The notes under the pieces were generated by a model that was given only the letters and a program-made list of their open reading frames with translations, was not told the DNA's origin and made no database searches. Below, piece by piece: positions 19,512 through 28,823 of a stretch of DNA of 64,000 nucleotides. How positions within the stretch are numbered: position 1 is the first letter of the stretch; every line of letters starts with the position of its first letter. The stretch spans positions 1 to 64,000 of the forward strand of contig NZ_JAFCGY010000017.1 of NCBI RefSeq assembly GCF_016836705.1, written 5' to 3'. A program made the position numbers and the translations under genes. Source of the stretch: Mesorhizobium caraganae (GTDB taxonomy: Bacteria > Pseudomonadota > Alphaproteobacteria > Rhizobiales > Rhizobiaceae).

Positions 19512-20445
19512 CATTCCGGATGCGGCATCCCGATGCGGCACCGCACCGCCGGCGTGTGACGTGAACAACTCCCATATCTCACATGCTATCCGGAATGGAA
19601 AACCGCCGGATTGCCGATCGAATCACTCGCCTGAAATTCACATAGTTCGACGCACTGATGCCGGGAGCGGGCGTATTACCAAGGTCCAAGACATCCAGTG
19701 TTTTGCCATTGGCTCGACGATTGCGAATGACAGCATCGGGTTCCATTCAAGCCGCTGCGTGAAGGGCAGCTTTTGAGAAGCACCATGAATGTCGCGAAAT
19801 GGCGCAACTTGCCGGTTCCTATCGACGACAGGGAACGGCGGAGTTCCACCCTGAGCGGGCTTACGACCCCGGTACCAAGCGTCAGATTTTGACCACTAGT
19901 GCGTCCGCAACTCGAACTTGATCAGGACTTGCATAAGCTGCCTGTCTGTCTCGTCACTTTCGCCATTTCCAGGTGACATCGGTGAGCGTTGCAAACTGGC
20001 TTAGCAATACCGTCTGAGCGGCAAGCGATGCGAGATTCCTCTGCTTGATAAGCGCTGACTAACAGGTTGTTTGCAATCTTTGAGGGGATGCAGAAGCCCT
20101 TGAGGCCTGCGAAGTCGGAGCCTGCCAGTGATCATGATGCACGGTGCCCAACCTCGGCAATTCTGAAGTGTCCGCATCAAGCATTTGTTGTCCGCAGACC
20201 GTGGCGCGCCGTCTGAAATAAAGGACTCGAACGCTGCACCAGTGCCGCCCGCAGCACTTGAAACCATGCCCGGGTCTTCCATGTAATACGCAATAGCGCA
20301 CAACTTTCCGAATGAGGAGGCGCCGGCAGATGAGTCTGCTCCCCACCAGCAATTCAACAGAGCATCTCCGTGCCGACCATCGTTGGCCGGCAGCTTTAAC
20401 AACAGGGCGTTTTCCTCTTCGTTGTCAGACGAAGGGAGATACACA
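19512..20445. other. intergenic, holds right inverted repeat
   Basis: 934 nt. The right 29-bp repeat (19871-19899) sits in the middle. A 147-codon minus-strand frame around 20001-20444 has no domain that I recognise and no ribosome site. The last bases carry the GAAGGGAG ribosome site of the formate dehydrogenase gene. Confidence 0.45.
19871..19899 (-). repeat. 29-bp terminal inverted repeat, right copy
   Basis: Read on the minus strand it is CTAGTGGTCAAAATCTGACG then CTTGGTACC, differing from the left copy (15210-15238) at one base. No target duplication is visible in the few bases flanking either copy. Confidence 0.8.
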
Positions 20446-21660
20446 ATGGCAAAGGTCGTTTGCGTCCTCTATGACGATCCGGTCGACGGTTATCCGACAA
20501 AATATGCGCGGGACGGCCTACCAAAGCTCGATCGCTATCCCGGCGGCCAGACACTTCCCACGCCGAAGGCCATCGACTTTGAACCGGGGATCCTGCTCGG
20601 CAGCGTGTCCGGCGAACTGGGTCTCCGGAAATTTCTCGAAAGCGCGGGCCACAGCCTGGTGGTGACCTCAGACAAAGACGGCCCCGCCAGCATTTTTGAA
20701 CGCGAACTCGTTGACGCCGAAATCGTGATCTCGCAGCCGTTCTGGCCGGCATATCTGACCGAAGAACGAATAGCCAAGGCAAGCAGACTGAAGCTTGCGA
20801 TCACCGCCGGCATCGGATCCGACCATGTCGATCTTCAGGCCGCCATGGACCGCGGCATCACGGTCGCCGAGGTGACTTACTGCAATTCGATCAGCGTGTC
20901 CGAGCATGTGGTCATGATGATCCTGGGGCTCGTGCGCAACTACATCCCGTCCTACCAGTGGGTCGTGAAAGGCGGCTGGAATATCGCCGACTGCGTCGCA
21001 CGCGCCTACGATGTCGAGGGAATGCAGATCGGAACCGTCGGTGCCGGCCGGATCGGCAGCGCGGTGTTGCGCCGGCTGAAGCCGTTCGACGTCAAGTTGC
21101 ACTATACCGATCGCCACCGCCTGCCTGAGGCGGTCGAGAAAGAACTTGGCGTCACCTTCCACCAGGACCCCGCATCCATGGTCGGCGTCTGCGACGTGGT
21201 GACGATCAATGCGCCTCTACATCCGGAGACGGAAAACCTCTTTGACGAGACGATGATCGCCAGGATGAAACGCGGCGCCTATCTGGTGAACACGGCGCGC
21301 GGCAAGATCTGCAATCGTGACGCCATCGCCCGCGCGCTGGAGAGTGGCCAACTCGCTGGCTATGCCGGCGACGTCTGGTTCCCGCAGCCGGCTCCCAAGG
21401 ATCATCCGTGGCGATCGATGCCGCATCACGGCATGACGCCGCACATTTCAGGATCGTCGCTCTCCGCCCAGGCGCGCTATGCCGCGGGCACCCGCGAAAT
21501 TCTCGAATGCTGGTTCGAAGGCCGGCCGATCCGTGAGGAATATCTGATCGTCGATGGCGGCAAGCTCGCCGGCGCTGGCGCGCATTCCTACAGCGCCGGC
21601 GACGCCACCCGCGGTTCGGAAGAGGCTGCACGCTTCAAGGCCAGGAGTGATCCGAGCTAG
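20446..21660 (+). CDS. fdh: NAD-dependent formate dehydrogenase
   Basis: 404 residues; methylotroph FDHs have about 400. It oxidises formate to CO2 with NAD, is cytoplasmic and needs no metal. It starts MAKVVCVLYDDPVDGYPTKY, nearly as in the Pseudomonas sp. 101 enzyme. The substrate-binding GIGSDHVDL and TYCNSISVSEH are present, as are a Rossmann GxGxxG (GTVGAGRIGSAVL), the catalytic Arg in NTARGK, PQPAPKDHPW and the catalytic His in MTPHISG. GAAGGGAG precedes the ATG. No maturation or transport genes are needed or seen; the formate source here is unknown. Confidence 0.96.
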   Translation: MAKVVCVLYDDPVDGYPTKYARDGLPKLDRYPGGQTLPTPKAIDFEPGILLGSVSGELGLRKFLESAGHSLVVTSDKDGPASIFERELVDAEIVISQPFWPAYLTEERIAKASRLKLAITAGIGSDHVDLQAAMDRGITVAEVTYCNSISVSEHVVMMILGLVRNYIPSYQWVVKGGWNIADCVARAYDVEGMQIGTVGAGRIGSAVLRRLKPFDVKLHYTDRHRLPEAVEKELGVTFHQDPASMVGVCDVVTINAPLHPETENLFDETMIARMKRGAYLVNTARGKICNRDAIARALESGQLAGYAGDVWFPQPAPKDHPWRSMPHHGMTPHISGSSLSAQARYAAGTREILECWFEGRPIREEYLIVDGGKLAGAGAHSYSAGDATRGSEEAARFKARSDPS

Positions 21661-21725
21661 ATCGATTTCCGCTACGCTCGACTCGGACGGGAAGAAGACA
21701 AGGGTGACGTGGGGGGCAGATCAAC

Positions 21726-21827
21726 ATGGGTCCTGCTGCCAAGGTTGATGAAAAGACCAAGGCCGAACTCAAGAAAAATTGGGCGATGATGCTGGCCGGT
21801 TCGACAAAGTCCGCTAAAGAAGATTGA
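21726..21827 (+). CDS. possible 33-residue lysine-rich protein
   Basis: A short frame 65 nt after fdh, with GGGGGG upstream of the ATG. The peptide is charged and helical (KVDEKTKAELKKNWAMMLAG). It is either a small protein or a leftover C-terminus; I do not recognise it. Confidence 0.3.
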   Translation: MGPAAKVDEKTKAELKKNWAMMLAGSTKSAKED

Positions 21828-21923
21828 TGTGTCCGTGCCTCTGATTAGCGTTAACACGCTAGGGCGGAGCGGTTGGACAGGACTCACCCCAACCGGAACA
21901 AGTCAGCTTCCGCGCATGCATTC

Positions 21924-22231
21924 TCAAATTTCGTTGGCTGACAAGTCTTCCCGATGTGTCGCGATCTGCCATCTATTCCCCCACGCATCCTGCATCATCG
22001 CTCGTCGGTCGCCATAAGGCGTGTCCTTAGGTTCCTCAATCGACTCTCCGCCGCACCGATTGCACGCCGGTATGTTTCGTCAGTGTCTTCTATATACACA
22101 TAGAGGAAAGCCGGCACTGCTTCGCGTTCGCCATCGCCGCTGACCATCACGATAGGGTCGCGAATCTTCATCTCTGCCGGCGCCCCAGTCCGGTACTCGC
22201 CGGTCGCGTCAGTTGCATGAGGGGCGAGGGG
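21924..22231 (-). pseudogene. VOC/glyoxalase-fold (PhnB-like) gene, truncated and frameshifted
   Basis: Minus-strand frames joined by a one-base shift near 22044-22053 give the C-terminal two thirds of a VOC-superfamily protein. The first frame reads AEMKIRDPIVMV, then AVPAFLYVYIEDTDETYRRA. The second frame reads ESIEEPKDTPYGDRRAMMQD then AWGNRWQIATH. The YGDR and GNxWxIATH patterns are diagnostic. The first ~50 residues are missing, with a TAA just before, so the gene is dead. Confidence 0.85.
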
Positions 22232-22384
22232 TTAGCCATGCTGCGCCTCGTAGGCTCTGCACGTTACCGGCGGATCGGCCCGGTTGGCGCTGCAGTCGTT
22301 CCTCGAGGGATCCTAAGCTTTCTGCCGCAAGTCGAACAAGACCGCGTGCTCGGGCTATAGGGCCAAGTTCGGTCCTCAGGGCGC

Positions 22385-22891
22385 TTACCCACGAAGGAAC
22401 AGATGAATCTCCTGACCGGGATGTTCGGTGGACGGGTAGGGAGACCCGTTGGCCGTGAAACCGCGAGCCGGCAAGATTCGCCGCATGGCGGCATTATTGC
22501 TGTGTGTTGTAGCGAACACGGCTGATCCGCTTGCGAATGACAGCGCCGCGTCGACGAGACGCCAGCCCAATTTATGACGGCGATGGCTTTCTGCGACGAC
22601 CACATACCCTAGTTCGACTGGGTAGGCGGCGGCGTCCGCATTTGATTTCGACTTGGCAAAGACGGCGGTTCGATAGTCCGGCTCTGGATTTTTAATCGCC
22701 GCAGTTCCGACCAGCTTCTTACCGTCATAGAGCATGACTAGGCCCCGCGCACCCTTGATGCGTTCAAGCAGTCCATAGTGGGAAACTTCGCCCTCCAACT
22801 CGACAAAGGCATCGAGTTCTTTGTCGGAATATCCATGCGGGGGCCTGGCGGTCAACGAACTGAGATGTTGCATTGCTTGAGCATAGGTCAC
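22385..22891 (-). CDS. GNAT-family N-acetyltransferase
   Basis: 168 residues. The acetyl-CoA-binding motif A is present as VELGYVVVAESHRRHKLGWR, with the preceding beta strand LVGTAAIKNPEP and the following ATTHSNNAAMRRILPARGF (motif B). The acceptor substrate cannot be told. An ATG six codons later (MQHLSSL) is an alternative start. It is intact although broken genes lie on both sides. Confidence 0.82.
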   Translation of the reverse strand: MTYAQAMQHLSSLTARPPHGYSDKELDAFVELEGEVSHYGLLERIKGARGLVMLYDGKKLVGTAAIKNPEPDYRTAVFAKSKSNADAAAYPVELGYVVVAESHRRHKLGWRLVDAALSFASGSAVFATTHSNNAAMRRILPARGFTANGSPYPSTEHPGQEIHLFLRG

Positions 22892-23137
22892 TCAGATTGA
22901 GGTCGCAAATTCATCGACACGGGCGGGCCGAGAGCGAGGCAATTTTCAGGCGTGAATTGCGCGCCGGCGCTCGCGGTCTCGCTCGGCGAGGCTCTCCGCG
23001 CCGCCGGGCTGCCCTAGTAACGGTGCAATTTACGATGCTTGCACAACCGGACAGCAGCGAACGTCTCCATGTGGGCGCATCACGGTCACCGGTCCTTTGA
23101 TCCGAAGGTCTGCTTCCATCCATTGCAGATGGTCAGA

Positions 23138-23675
23138 CTAGTTCTGTGCAAGAGCCGACTGAAAGTCTTTGGTGTTGTTGCGATTGGGATAGGACTGGTC
23201 CGGTACTGGCACGCCAAGATGCAGGCAGAGCGGCTCCCACCCGTCGCCCAGATTGTGGATCAGCAGCTGACCCCGGCGGCGCTGTCGCAATGACCGCCCT
23301 TACATTGGCTTCGTAGACAGCTATGGCATTGGCGCGATCGTGCGGCCGGCCGCCGAAGACCTGCCTGGAGATCAAGGCAAGACACAACGCCTCCTGATCC
23401 GTGCTGTGGCTGATGCCTGCCAGGATCGTTTTCTCGAAGCTTTTCCACCAGCTTTCCGGCGATCGGTACGTCAGGATGACCCGCGCGTCCGGATAGAATT
23501 CAATCAGGTCACGCCAATAGTACGCCGAGGGCCAATCGATGCAGGACGCGTAGCCCGCAAACAGCTGGCTCCAGTCCGATGTCGCGCCCTGCGCCAGTGC
23601 ACGCCAAAGCCGCTTCTGGTCTTCATTGGCCATGACTTCGGACATGTGGTGACAGGGGCCGAAGCCAAGGATCCT
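23138..23675 (-). pseudogene. sulfotransferase-family gene, truncated and frameshifted
   Basis: The frame from LGFGPCHHMSEVMANEDQKR through WSQLFAGYASCIDWPSAYYW and ILTYRSPESWWKSF is clearly a bacterial sulfotransferase-family protein. A one-base shift near 23260-23275 moves the C-terminus to another frame (LLIHNLGDGWEPLCLHLGVP, then PVPDQSYPNRNNTKDF), ending at TAG 23138-23140. The N-terminal P-loop that binds PAPS (GxxRTGT) is missing. The gene is not functional. Confidence 0.85.
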
Positions 23676-24107
23676 TCGGAATTGATCCGCAGGACGGCTG
23701 GCCCTAGATGTTCCACTCTCAGATGATCTGCGACCTAGCGACCGTCGTCGACATCGGTGAGTCGTGATCGCGAGCGTAAGCACATATTGAGGCCGACCGC
23801 TGGCTCTCCGCCCCAATGCCGCATCGTGGAGGTGGTGCGTCGCTACCGCGTAGGGTGGTCGTGGCATGAGTGCCGATGTCCGCTTGGGTCAAAGTCGACA
23901 TTCAGCCGGCAGGCAAATCAAGCTAACAGAGTAGCCGAGAATTTCGTCAGTTCAGATCGCCACCGTGCACTGGTGGCTCTGAATCAGGTGCTTCTGCAAA
24001 CGGTGAAGGAAGTCCCCAGGCCGCCCCTTGGATCTTGTAGGGCTCTACAGGGCCGGTGAAGCCGCCCTACGGTTGGGTAGCGACTGCGCGAGACCGAATG
24101 GCCATCG
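23676..24107. other. intergenic, no gene recognised
   Basis: About 430 nt upstream of the sulfotransferase relic. It may contain its lost N-terminus, but I cannot follow it in any frame. Nothing else is seen. Confidence 0.4.
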
Positions 24108-24293
24108 CTAGCTCTCCGCATGGCTAAAGACCACAGCGCCGTTGTCGTTACGAACTTCAACGGCGACGATTCCATCGTCACCATTTCGGGTCTGGAACAT
24201 CGAGATTGCATGGTCTTTCGCAGTCTTCTCGGCGTCGAACGTCTCCTTGTCGACGATGCCCTGTCTTCCGTACCAGATGACAGTGAAGGCCAT
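24108..24293 (-). CDS. small conserved-looking protein of unknown function
   Basis: 61 residues, MAFTVIWYGRQGIVDKETFD..., with beta-alpha-beta character and an acidic middle. The AAGGAACG ribosome site before the ATG at 24293 decides this start; the frame continues upstream without support. Short proteins of this shape are common in Rhizobiales, though I cannot name a family. No operon partner is evident. Confidence 0.65.
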   Translation of the reverse strand: MAFTVIWYGRQGIVDKETFDAEKTAKDHAISMFQTRNGDDGIVAVEVRNDNGAVVFSHAES

Positions 24294-24537
24294 TTTTGGT
24301 CGTTCCTTTGCGCCAAGCATACAGGAATTCAGGGCGGTAGGGGATGAAAGCACGGTGCCACATTCAAGCATTGGCGCTCCACAGGGCCGGATCTGGACTC
24401 CAAACGGTAAGAGGTCGCATTCTGCCCTGGGGGAAAGAGGGGCGTGGACAAGCACCCCTTCGACAATCGCTCTGGACAGTGGCGCAAGGGTACCGCCGGC
24501 AAACGCCGTCGTCGTTCTGGCAACCCGTCGTGGTTGG

Positions 24538-24775
24538 GTGTCCATCTTTGCGGGCGGCGCATTCTTGGCCGGCTTGCTGACCCTTGAAATCGGCCCACCT
24601 CTCGTAGGCTGCAACATCAAGTGGAATATCAGCTACAACACAGGCGAGCGCATCTACCATGTTCCCCGGACAGGAATACTACTGGCAGACACGTAAAAGC
24701 CTTTGGAAGGGGGAGCGGTGGTTTTGCTCTGAAGCGGCCGCCCGCAAAGCTGGCTGGCGGAAATCGAGACTGTAG
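24538..24775 (+). pseudogene. sunset-domain small exported protein, frameshifted
   Basis: A hydrophobic segment (FAGGAFLAGLLTLEIG) is followed by CNIKWNISYNTGERIYHVP. After a one-base insertion at the CCCC run 24664-24667 the sequence continues in another frame as GQEYYWQTR, KGERWFCSEAAARKAGW, ending at TAG 24773-24775. This is the 'sunset' domain (CxIKGNIS...GERIYHVPG...RWFCSEAEARAAGWR) found in small secreted or nuclease-linked proteins such as ExoI-type. The start is uncertain (GTG 24538 is the best candidate). Confidence 0.8.
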
Positions 24776-24785
24776 TGGCATAATT

Positions 24786-24812
24786 GGCCGGGCTTAACAG
24801 TCCGGCCTTTTT
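24786..24812 (+). terminator. intrinsic terminator
   Basis: An 8-bp stem GGCCGGGC / GTCCGGCC (one G-U pair), a 6-nt loop and TTTTT. It lies 10 nt after the stop of the sunset-domain relic and is its natural terminator. Confidence 0.88.
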
Positions 24813-25085
24813 ATTGAGCCTATGAGCCCAGTACGAAGACGCCCTGTGGCGCGCTCGCCCAGTGTTACGACGCTGAGCTGAAGATCCACATGCAACGCCA
24901 GTTGCGAAGCGTCTCTTCGCTCAGCTGTCCGCGGTAGTGAGCGATGACGTCTTAAAGAGTGAGGTAGTTCGAGTCAGACACGGGGCGCTATTGCGTTGAT
25001 GGAGTTCTTGATCGGCGCCCGCCCTTGGCTACCAAGCGCAACGAACGCCGGCGGAAGAAAGAGGCGGCTTAAGGAAGTGACTTGG

Positions 25086-25496
25086 CTAGATCAACCGATG
25101 CCGCTCCTTAGATTCGTTTGCCCGTCGCCTCGTGCCATTGGTGTCAGTGGTTTTAGCTCGATGCGCCGCGTCGCTTTGAGCCCGATCTGTGTTCTTCTTC
25201 CTTCCTCCGCCAGCACCGCCTTCATTCTCCCATCGCTCGATCGCCCTCCGTTCGAGCGCCTTACGCGTCTTAAGCACGTCGAACTCAATGCCGACGCCAG
25301 CCGATAGAGCTTCGCTTGCGATGGCGTCGGCAAGATCGGCGTCGGAGATTTCCAGTTCAGGAAAGATCTGTCTTATTGCTGCTAGGGCTTCCGAGAGAGC
25401 AAATGATTTCGGGTCTCTTTGGACCTCGTTGAGGAAGGCGCTAATTGCGGCGCGCACTTCAGGCTGAATTCGGTGGGTCGGGTCCGCGCTATTCAT
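25086..25496 (-). CDS. protein of unknown function
   Basis: 136 residues from ATG 25496, chosen for its AGGGAGAA ribosome site. The first ~90 residues are helical and acidic (VRAAISAFLNEVQRDPKSFA, then ELEISDADLADAIASEAL). The last ~45 are basic and disordered (GGAGGGRKKNTDRAQ...RRRANESKERHR), suggesting nucleic-acid or protein contact. There is no signal peptide or membrane segment. I do not recognise the family. Confidence 0.6.
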   Translation of the reverse strand: MNSADPTHRIQPEVRAAISAFLNEVQRDPKSFALSEALAAIRQIFPELEISDADLADAIASEALSAGVGIEFDVLKTRKALERRAIERWENEGGAGGGRKKNTDRAQSDAAHRAKTTDTNGTRRRANESKERHRLI

Positions 25497-25667
25497 GGCG
25501 ATTCTCCCTGGCAATCGTCTTAACGGTGCATACACGTTGAGGGTTCCCTCACGCGCGCGGGCAGCAGTATCCGCGGGTATGAGTGGTTGGCCGCATTCAC
25601 CGTGGCATTTATTCGCCTAGTTCTCCGGCCATTCGCGCAGGACGAGCTGATGTCGATGTGGAAGATT

Positions 25668-25907
25668 GGGCGCGATGTCGGCAATATGTACCATTGGAAC
25701 GGCCGGCTTCTGCCGGTCGAGGATCTGTGCGCCCTGGCACGCGAACATGACATCATCCCCGTGGTCGACGGAGCGCAGACCTTCGCCCAGATGCCGCTCA
25801 GCTTCCGAAAGCTCGACTGCGACATCTTCGTGACGAGCTTGCATAAATGGCTCGGCGCGCCGGTGGGCAACGGCATGTTGGGAAGGAAGAAAAAGGAATT
25901 GACCTGC
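25668..25907 (+). pseudogene. class V aminotransferase fragment
   Basis: About 75 codons match the middle of a PLP-dependent class V aminotransferase of the isopenicillin N epimerase/cysteine desulfurase type: NGRLLPVEDLCALAREHDI, VVDGAQTFAQM (PLP-contacting Asp), and TSLHKWLGAPVGNGML with the Schiff-base Lys. The N-terminal and C-terminal two thirds are gone; sequence before and after does not continue the family. A dead fragment. Confidence 0.82.
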
Positions 25908-26613
25908 GGGCTGTCGCGCGTGTTCTGTAAATTGGGTTGATCAGCGTCCATCCGCACAGTTTCGAAAGGAGCCAACGATGCCCACCGCTGAAAGTGACAT
26001 CCAGGCCGGAATCATAGCACTCCGGCGAAAGCGTAGTTCTCAGTTTCATCAACGCTGGGGCGCAAGTTTCACTAGACAAATCAAATACTTGTATGTTTTG
26101 ATCCCAGCGGATCCACGTCGTTCTTTTCACGCGGAAGCAGTCCGCGAAGGGGCATATGGGTCGCTGAATTCGACTGTTTGGCCGTCGCGGAACTATACGG
26201 AACCATACGGAAAGATTTCTGATTTGGGCCCACGAAAAAGTCAATGAAATCAACGTGCCTGGCACATCCTCCGGGCCTGCCAAAACCAATGATTTTGCAA
26301 TGAAAAAGTGCCCTTGTTGGAGCGATGACGGTACTTTTCGAGACTGCTTGGGCGCGTGGCCCAACGTCCCAATGTGAAAGAAATTGCCCGATTGGTCCTG
26401 ATAGTTGGTGAAACCTCAAAATATTTTTTGCGGCGATTTTCCCTTTAAAATCAAAAGCGTAACTTTCTGACGGTCATACGCGATCTTATTCTAGCGACAA
26501 TGGTCGATAGTTCTTGTCTTGCTTTGTCGTCTCTAAACAGTTCGACTTGCGCTGACCGCGACGATCACCGTAGCGGCTTTCGAAGCTCGATAATTAGACT
26601 AGGACCATAAGGT
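25908..26613. other. AT-rich intergenic region
   Basis: About 700 nt with visibly lower GC than the rest of the window and no supported gene; a 112-codon minus-strand frame has no domain or ribosome site. The base composition suggests DNA of foreign origin, or a decayed insertion beside the aminotransferase fragment. Confidence 0.5.
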
Positions 26614-27225
26614 TTATACAAGTATCTTCCCGAATACGACTTCTTTAAAATCCAACAGAGGGCCGTCGCTCTTTTCGGCGCGCATCCGCAATAGAGTTCC
26701 CTCCCAACTATTTAATATAAAGTGCGCCAGTGACGCTGCGGTAAATCGACGGTCAATCGCCCCTTGGTCCTGCGCTTCCGATATGCAATTCTCAATTACG
26801 CCGGTCCAGGCCCCGAAATGCTTGGCCAAGCGCTCGCGTATCAGCGAGCTGTGATCTGCGGCCTCGGCGCTGAAATTACCCATCAAGCAGCCACGGGAAT
26901 AGTTCGACGCCCTGAAACTCTCGATCCTGTCGTCAAAAAAGGCCTCCAACCGGGCGAGTGGCGCGATCTTCGGATTACATAGGAACTCGCGCAGCTTGAT
27001 CTGGCCGCGCTCAGAATATCCATCGATCACCTCGGCCCCAAACGCCTCCTTACTGGCAAAGTAGGTGTAGAACGACCCTTTGGGCGTGCCGGCTCCCTCG
27101 ACGATGCTCTGTATGCCAGTAGCGGCATATCCTTCGGCGTGAATCATCCGGATGCCCGCCGCGACGAGATTGTGCCGGGTGTCAGGCTTCGGCTTCGGGC
27201 CTCGTCGGGCTGGATGAGACTTCAT
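26614..27225 (-). CDS. TetR-family transcriptional regulator
   Basis: 203 residues. The N-terminal HTH is LVAAGIRMIHAEGYAATGIQ then SIVEGAGTPKGSFYTYFASK, the standard TetR DNA-binding pattern. The C-terminal helical domain (GCLMGNFSAEAADHSSLIRE) resembles the TetR branch that often controls oxidoreductase or hydrolase genes. It is divergent from the alpha/beta hydrolase at 27388, with a palindromic site between them (27249-27264). It probably represses that cluster and is relieved by a small organic ligand. Confidence 0.9.
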   Translation of the reverse strand: MKSHPARRGPKPKPDTRHNLVAAGIRMIHAEGYAATGIQSIVEGAGTPKGSFYTYFASKEAFGAEVIDGYSERGQIKLREFLCNPKIAPLARLEAFFDDRIESFRASNYSRGCLMGNFSAEAADHSSLIRERLAKHFGAWTGVIENCISEAQDQGAIDRRFTAASLAHFILNSWEGTLLRMRAEKSDGPLLDFKEVVFGKILV

Positions 27226-27248
27226 GAAAAACCCTCTTGACTAATTGA

Positions 27249-27264
27249 AGACGACCGGTCATCT
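27249..27264. promoter_or_regulatory. candidate TetR operator
   Basis: AGACGACCGGTCATCT is a 16-bp palindrome with 14 matching positions centred on CCGG, 24 nt upstream of the tetR start and between the divergent genes. Placement and symmetry fit a TetR dimer site; binding is inferred. Confidence 0.55.
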
Positions 27265-27387
27265 GGTATTTATCGCCGTTCAAACGACGCATGTCAACAG
27301 GGACGTTCATGCCGTCCGTCAAGGCATGCGGCGAGGTTGAGAAGCGAGTATTGCGCCGATGACGAAAGCGCCGTTAGGAGACCGGAC

Positions 27388-28317
27388 GTGGTTCGCAAAA
27401 TTGACGTGACGGTGCCTGCGGAAGGTGGAATCGACCTCGGTGCTTGGCTGTTCGTGCCAGAAGGCGCTGGCGCTCGGGCGGCCATTACGATGGCCCACGG
27501 CTTGGCCGGGAACCAGGGAGCACGGCATTGAACGGTTCGCCCAAGCCTTTGCCGCGGCAGGGTTTGTCGTTCTGGTCCATGACCATCGCAATTTCGGGAC
27601 GAGTGGGGGAGATCTTCGAGGGGATATCGATCCGTGGCGGCAAGTCGCGGACTGGCGTCGCGCAATCTCCTATCTCGAGGCGCGACAGGAAGTTGATCCA
27701 ACTCGCATCGGCTTGTGGGGCACGAGCTACGCTGGCGGACACGCTCTTGTGTTGGGTGCCACAGATCGACGTCTGCGCTGCATCGTTGCGCAAGTTCCGA
27801 CGATCAGCGGCTATGAGCAGGGATTGCGACGAATCTCGCCCGACGCTCTGCCAACATTGGAGTGTGCCTTCAACGAGGATGAGAGAGTACAGTTGCGAGG
27901 AGAGGCGCCTCGCCGGCAGGCCGTTGTGAGCGCCGACCTTCGGTACCGGCCGCTTACCGGTCTCAGGACGCCATTGATTTTTATCTTCAGTCTCTTCCCG
28001 CAGGCCTTTGGGAAAACGAAGTCACTCTTCGCTCGACGCGGGCAGCGCGCATCTACGAGCCCGGCAATTGGATTGCCCGCGTTTCGCCGACGCCGTTGCT
28101 GATGATTGTCGCGCGCGACGACCGCATGACTGCGACCGATCTGGCGCTTGCTGCTTATGAGCGCGCGCAGGAACCCAAACGCCTCGCCTTGATCGCGGGT
28201 GGCCATTTCGACCCTTATCTGGACCAGTTTTCGCTCGCCGAAGGCGCTGCAACAGAGTGGTTTTGCGAGCATCTCGGTGACCCGCTTCTACGCTCCAGCG
28301 TCGTTCACCGGTCGTAG
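27388..28317 (+). pseudogene. alpha/beta hydrolase with two frameshifts
   Basis: Starts at GTG 27388 behind TAGGAG. Three frames must be joined: shifts near 27512 (an extra A in GGGAACC) and near 27940. The joined protein is a normal ~305-residue alpha/beta hydrolase of the dienelactone-hydrolase/FrsA-like sort. It has HGLAG oxyanion sequence, nucleophile elbow GLWGTSYAGGHA, the acid region IVARDDRMT and catalytic His in IAGGHFDPY. All catalytic parts remain, so decay is recent, or there are sequencing errors. It heads the cluster controlled by the divergent TetR. Confidence 0.82.
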
Positions 28318-28353
28318 CAATTCACGTCAATCCAAAATGAGGCGAGTGAGATC

Positions 28354-28788
28354 ATGATCAATGTCCAGCATTCCACCGCGGTCAACGCGGCAGACGTCGA
28401 GGAAATTCGTGCTCTGTTCTTGCGCCAAGCCGCTGGCGAAACCGCGCATGATATTGACGTGATCGACGCTGTGCTTGCGCGCGCACTGCCGGGACAGCCG
28501 GATCCCGTGAACTTCGTAGCCCGCGCCTATCGCTTCTGGGGGCGCGAGGCGGTCATCGATCACTTCCGTACTGTCTTCACCGGGACCTGGCGCTTCGAGC
28601 CAGACGAGGAAGCGATCCGGGTCATGCCCCTCGGCTCTGACGTGGCGCATATCTACGCGCCGACGCGCATCACCGCAGGTCCGGCTGACCAGGAAGCGGC
28701 GACCTACACCTTTCTGGTCAACGAATTCGCGATCCGCACCCCCGAAGGCTGGCGCATCTCGGCCATCGTTCCCGTCCCGGCGCAGTGA
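28354..28788 (+). CDS. NTF2-like (SnoaL/DUF4440-type) protein
   Basis: 144 residues, cytoplasmic. The cone-shaped NTF2 fold pattern is seen: an N-terminal helix VEEIRALFLRQAAGETAHDI, then VNFVARAYRFWGREAVIDHF and a C-terminal sheet ending EGWRISAIVPVPA. Such proteins bind small ligands or act as isomerases or dehydratases; the substrate is unknown. It overlaps the upstream end of the enoyl-CoA hydratase frame, which argues for one operon with the hydrolase and hydratase. Confidence 0.78.
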   Translation: MINVQHSTAVNAADVEEIRALFLRQAAGETAHDIDVIDAVLARALPGQPDPVNFVARAYRFWGREAVIDHFRTVFTGTWRFEPDEEAIRVMPLGSDVAHIYAPTRITAGPADQEAATYTFLVNEFAIRTPEGWRISAIVPVPAQ

Positions 28789-28823
28789 TCGGCATCACCG
28801 ACAGCAAGCATGAGGCACTCGCC

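Noticed and set aside
24108..24620. 170-codon version of the small protein at 24108-24293
   Set aside because: Upstream codons are low-complexity and overlap other relics. The ribosome site marks the ATG at 24293.
26081..26419. 112-codon minus-strand frame in the AT-rich region
   Set aside because: No domain, no ribosome site and random-looking composition.
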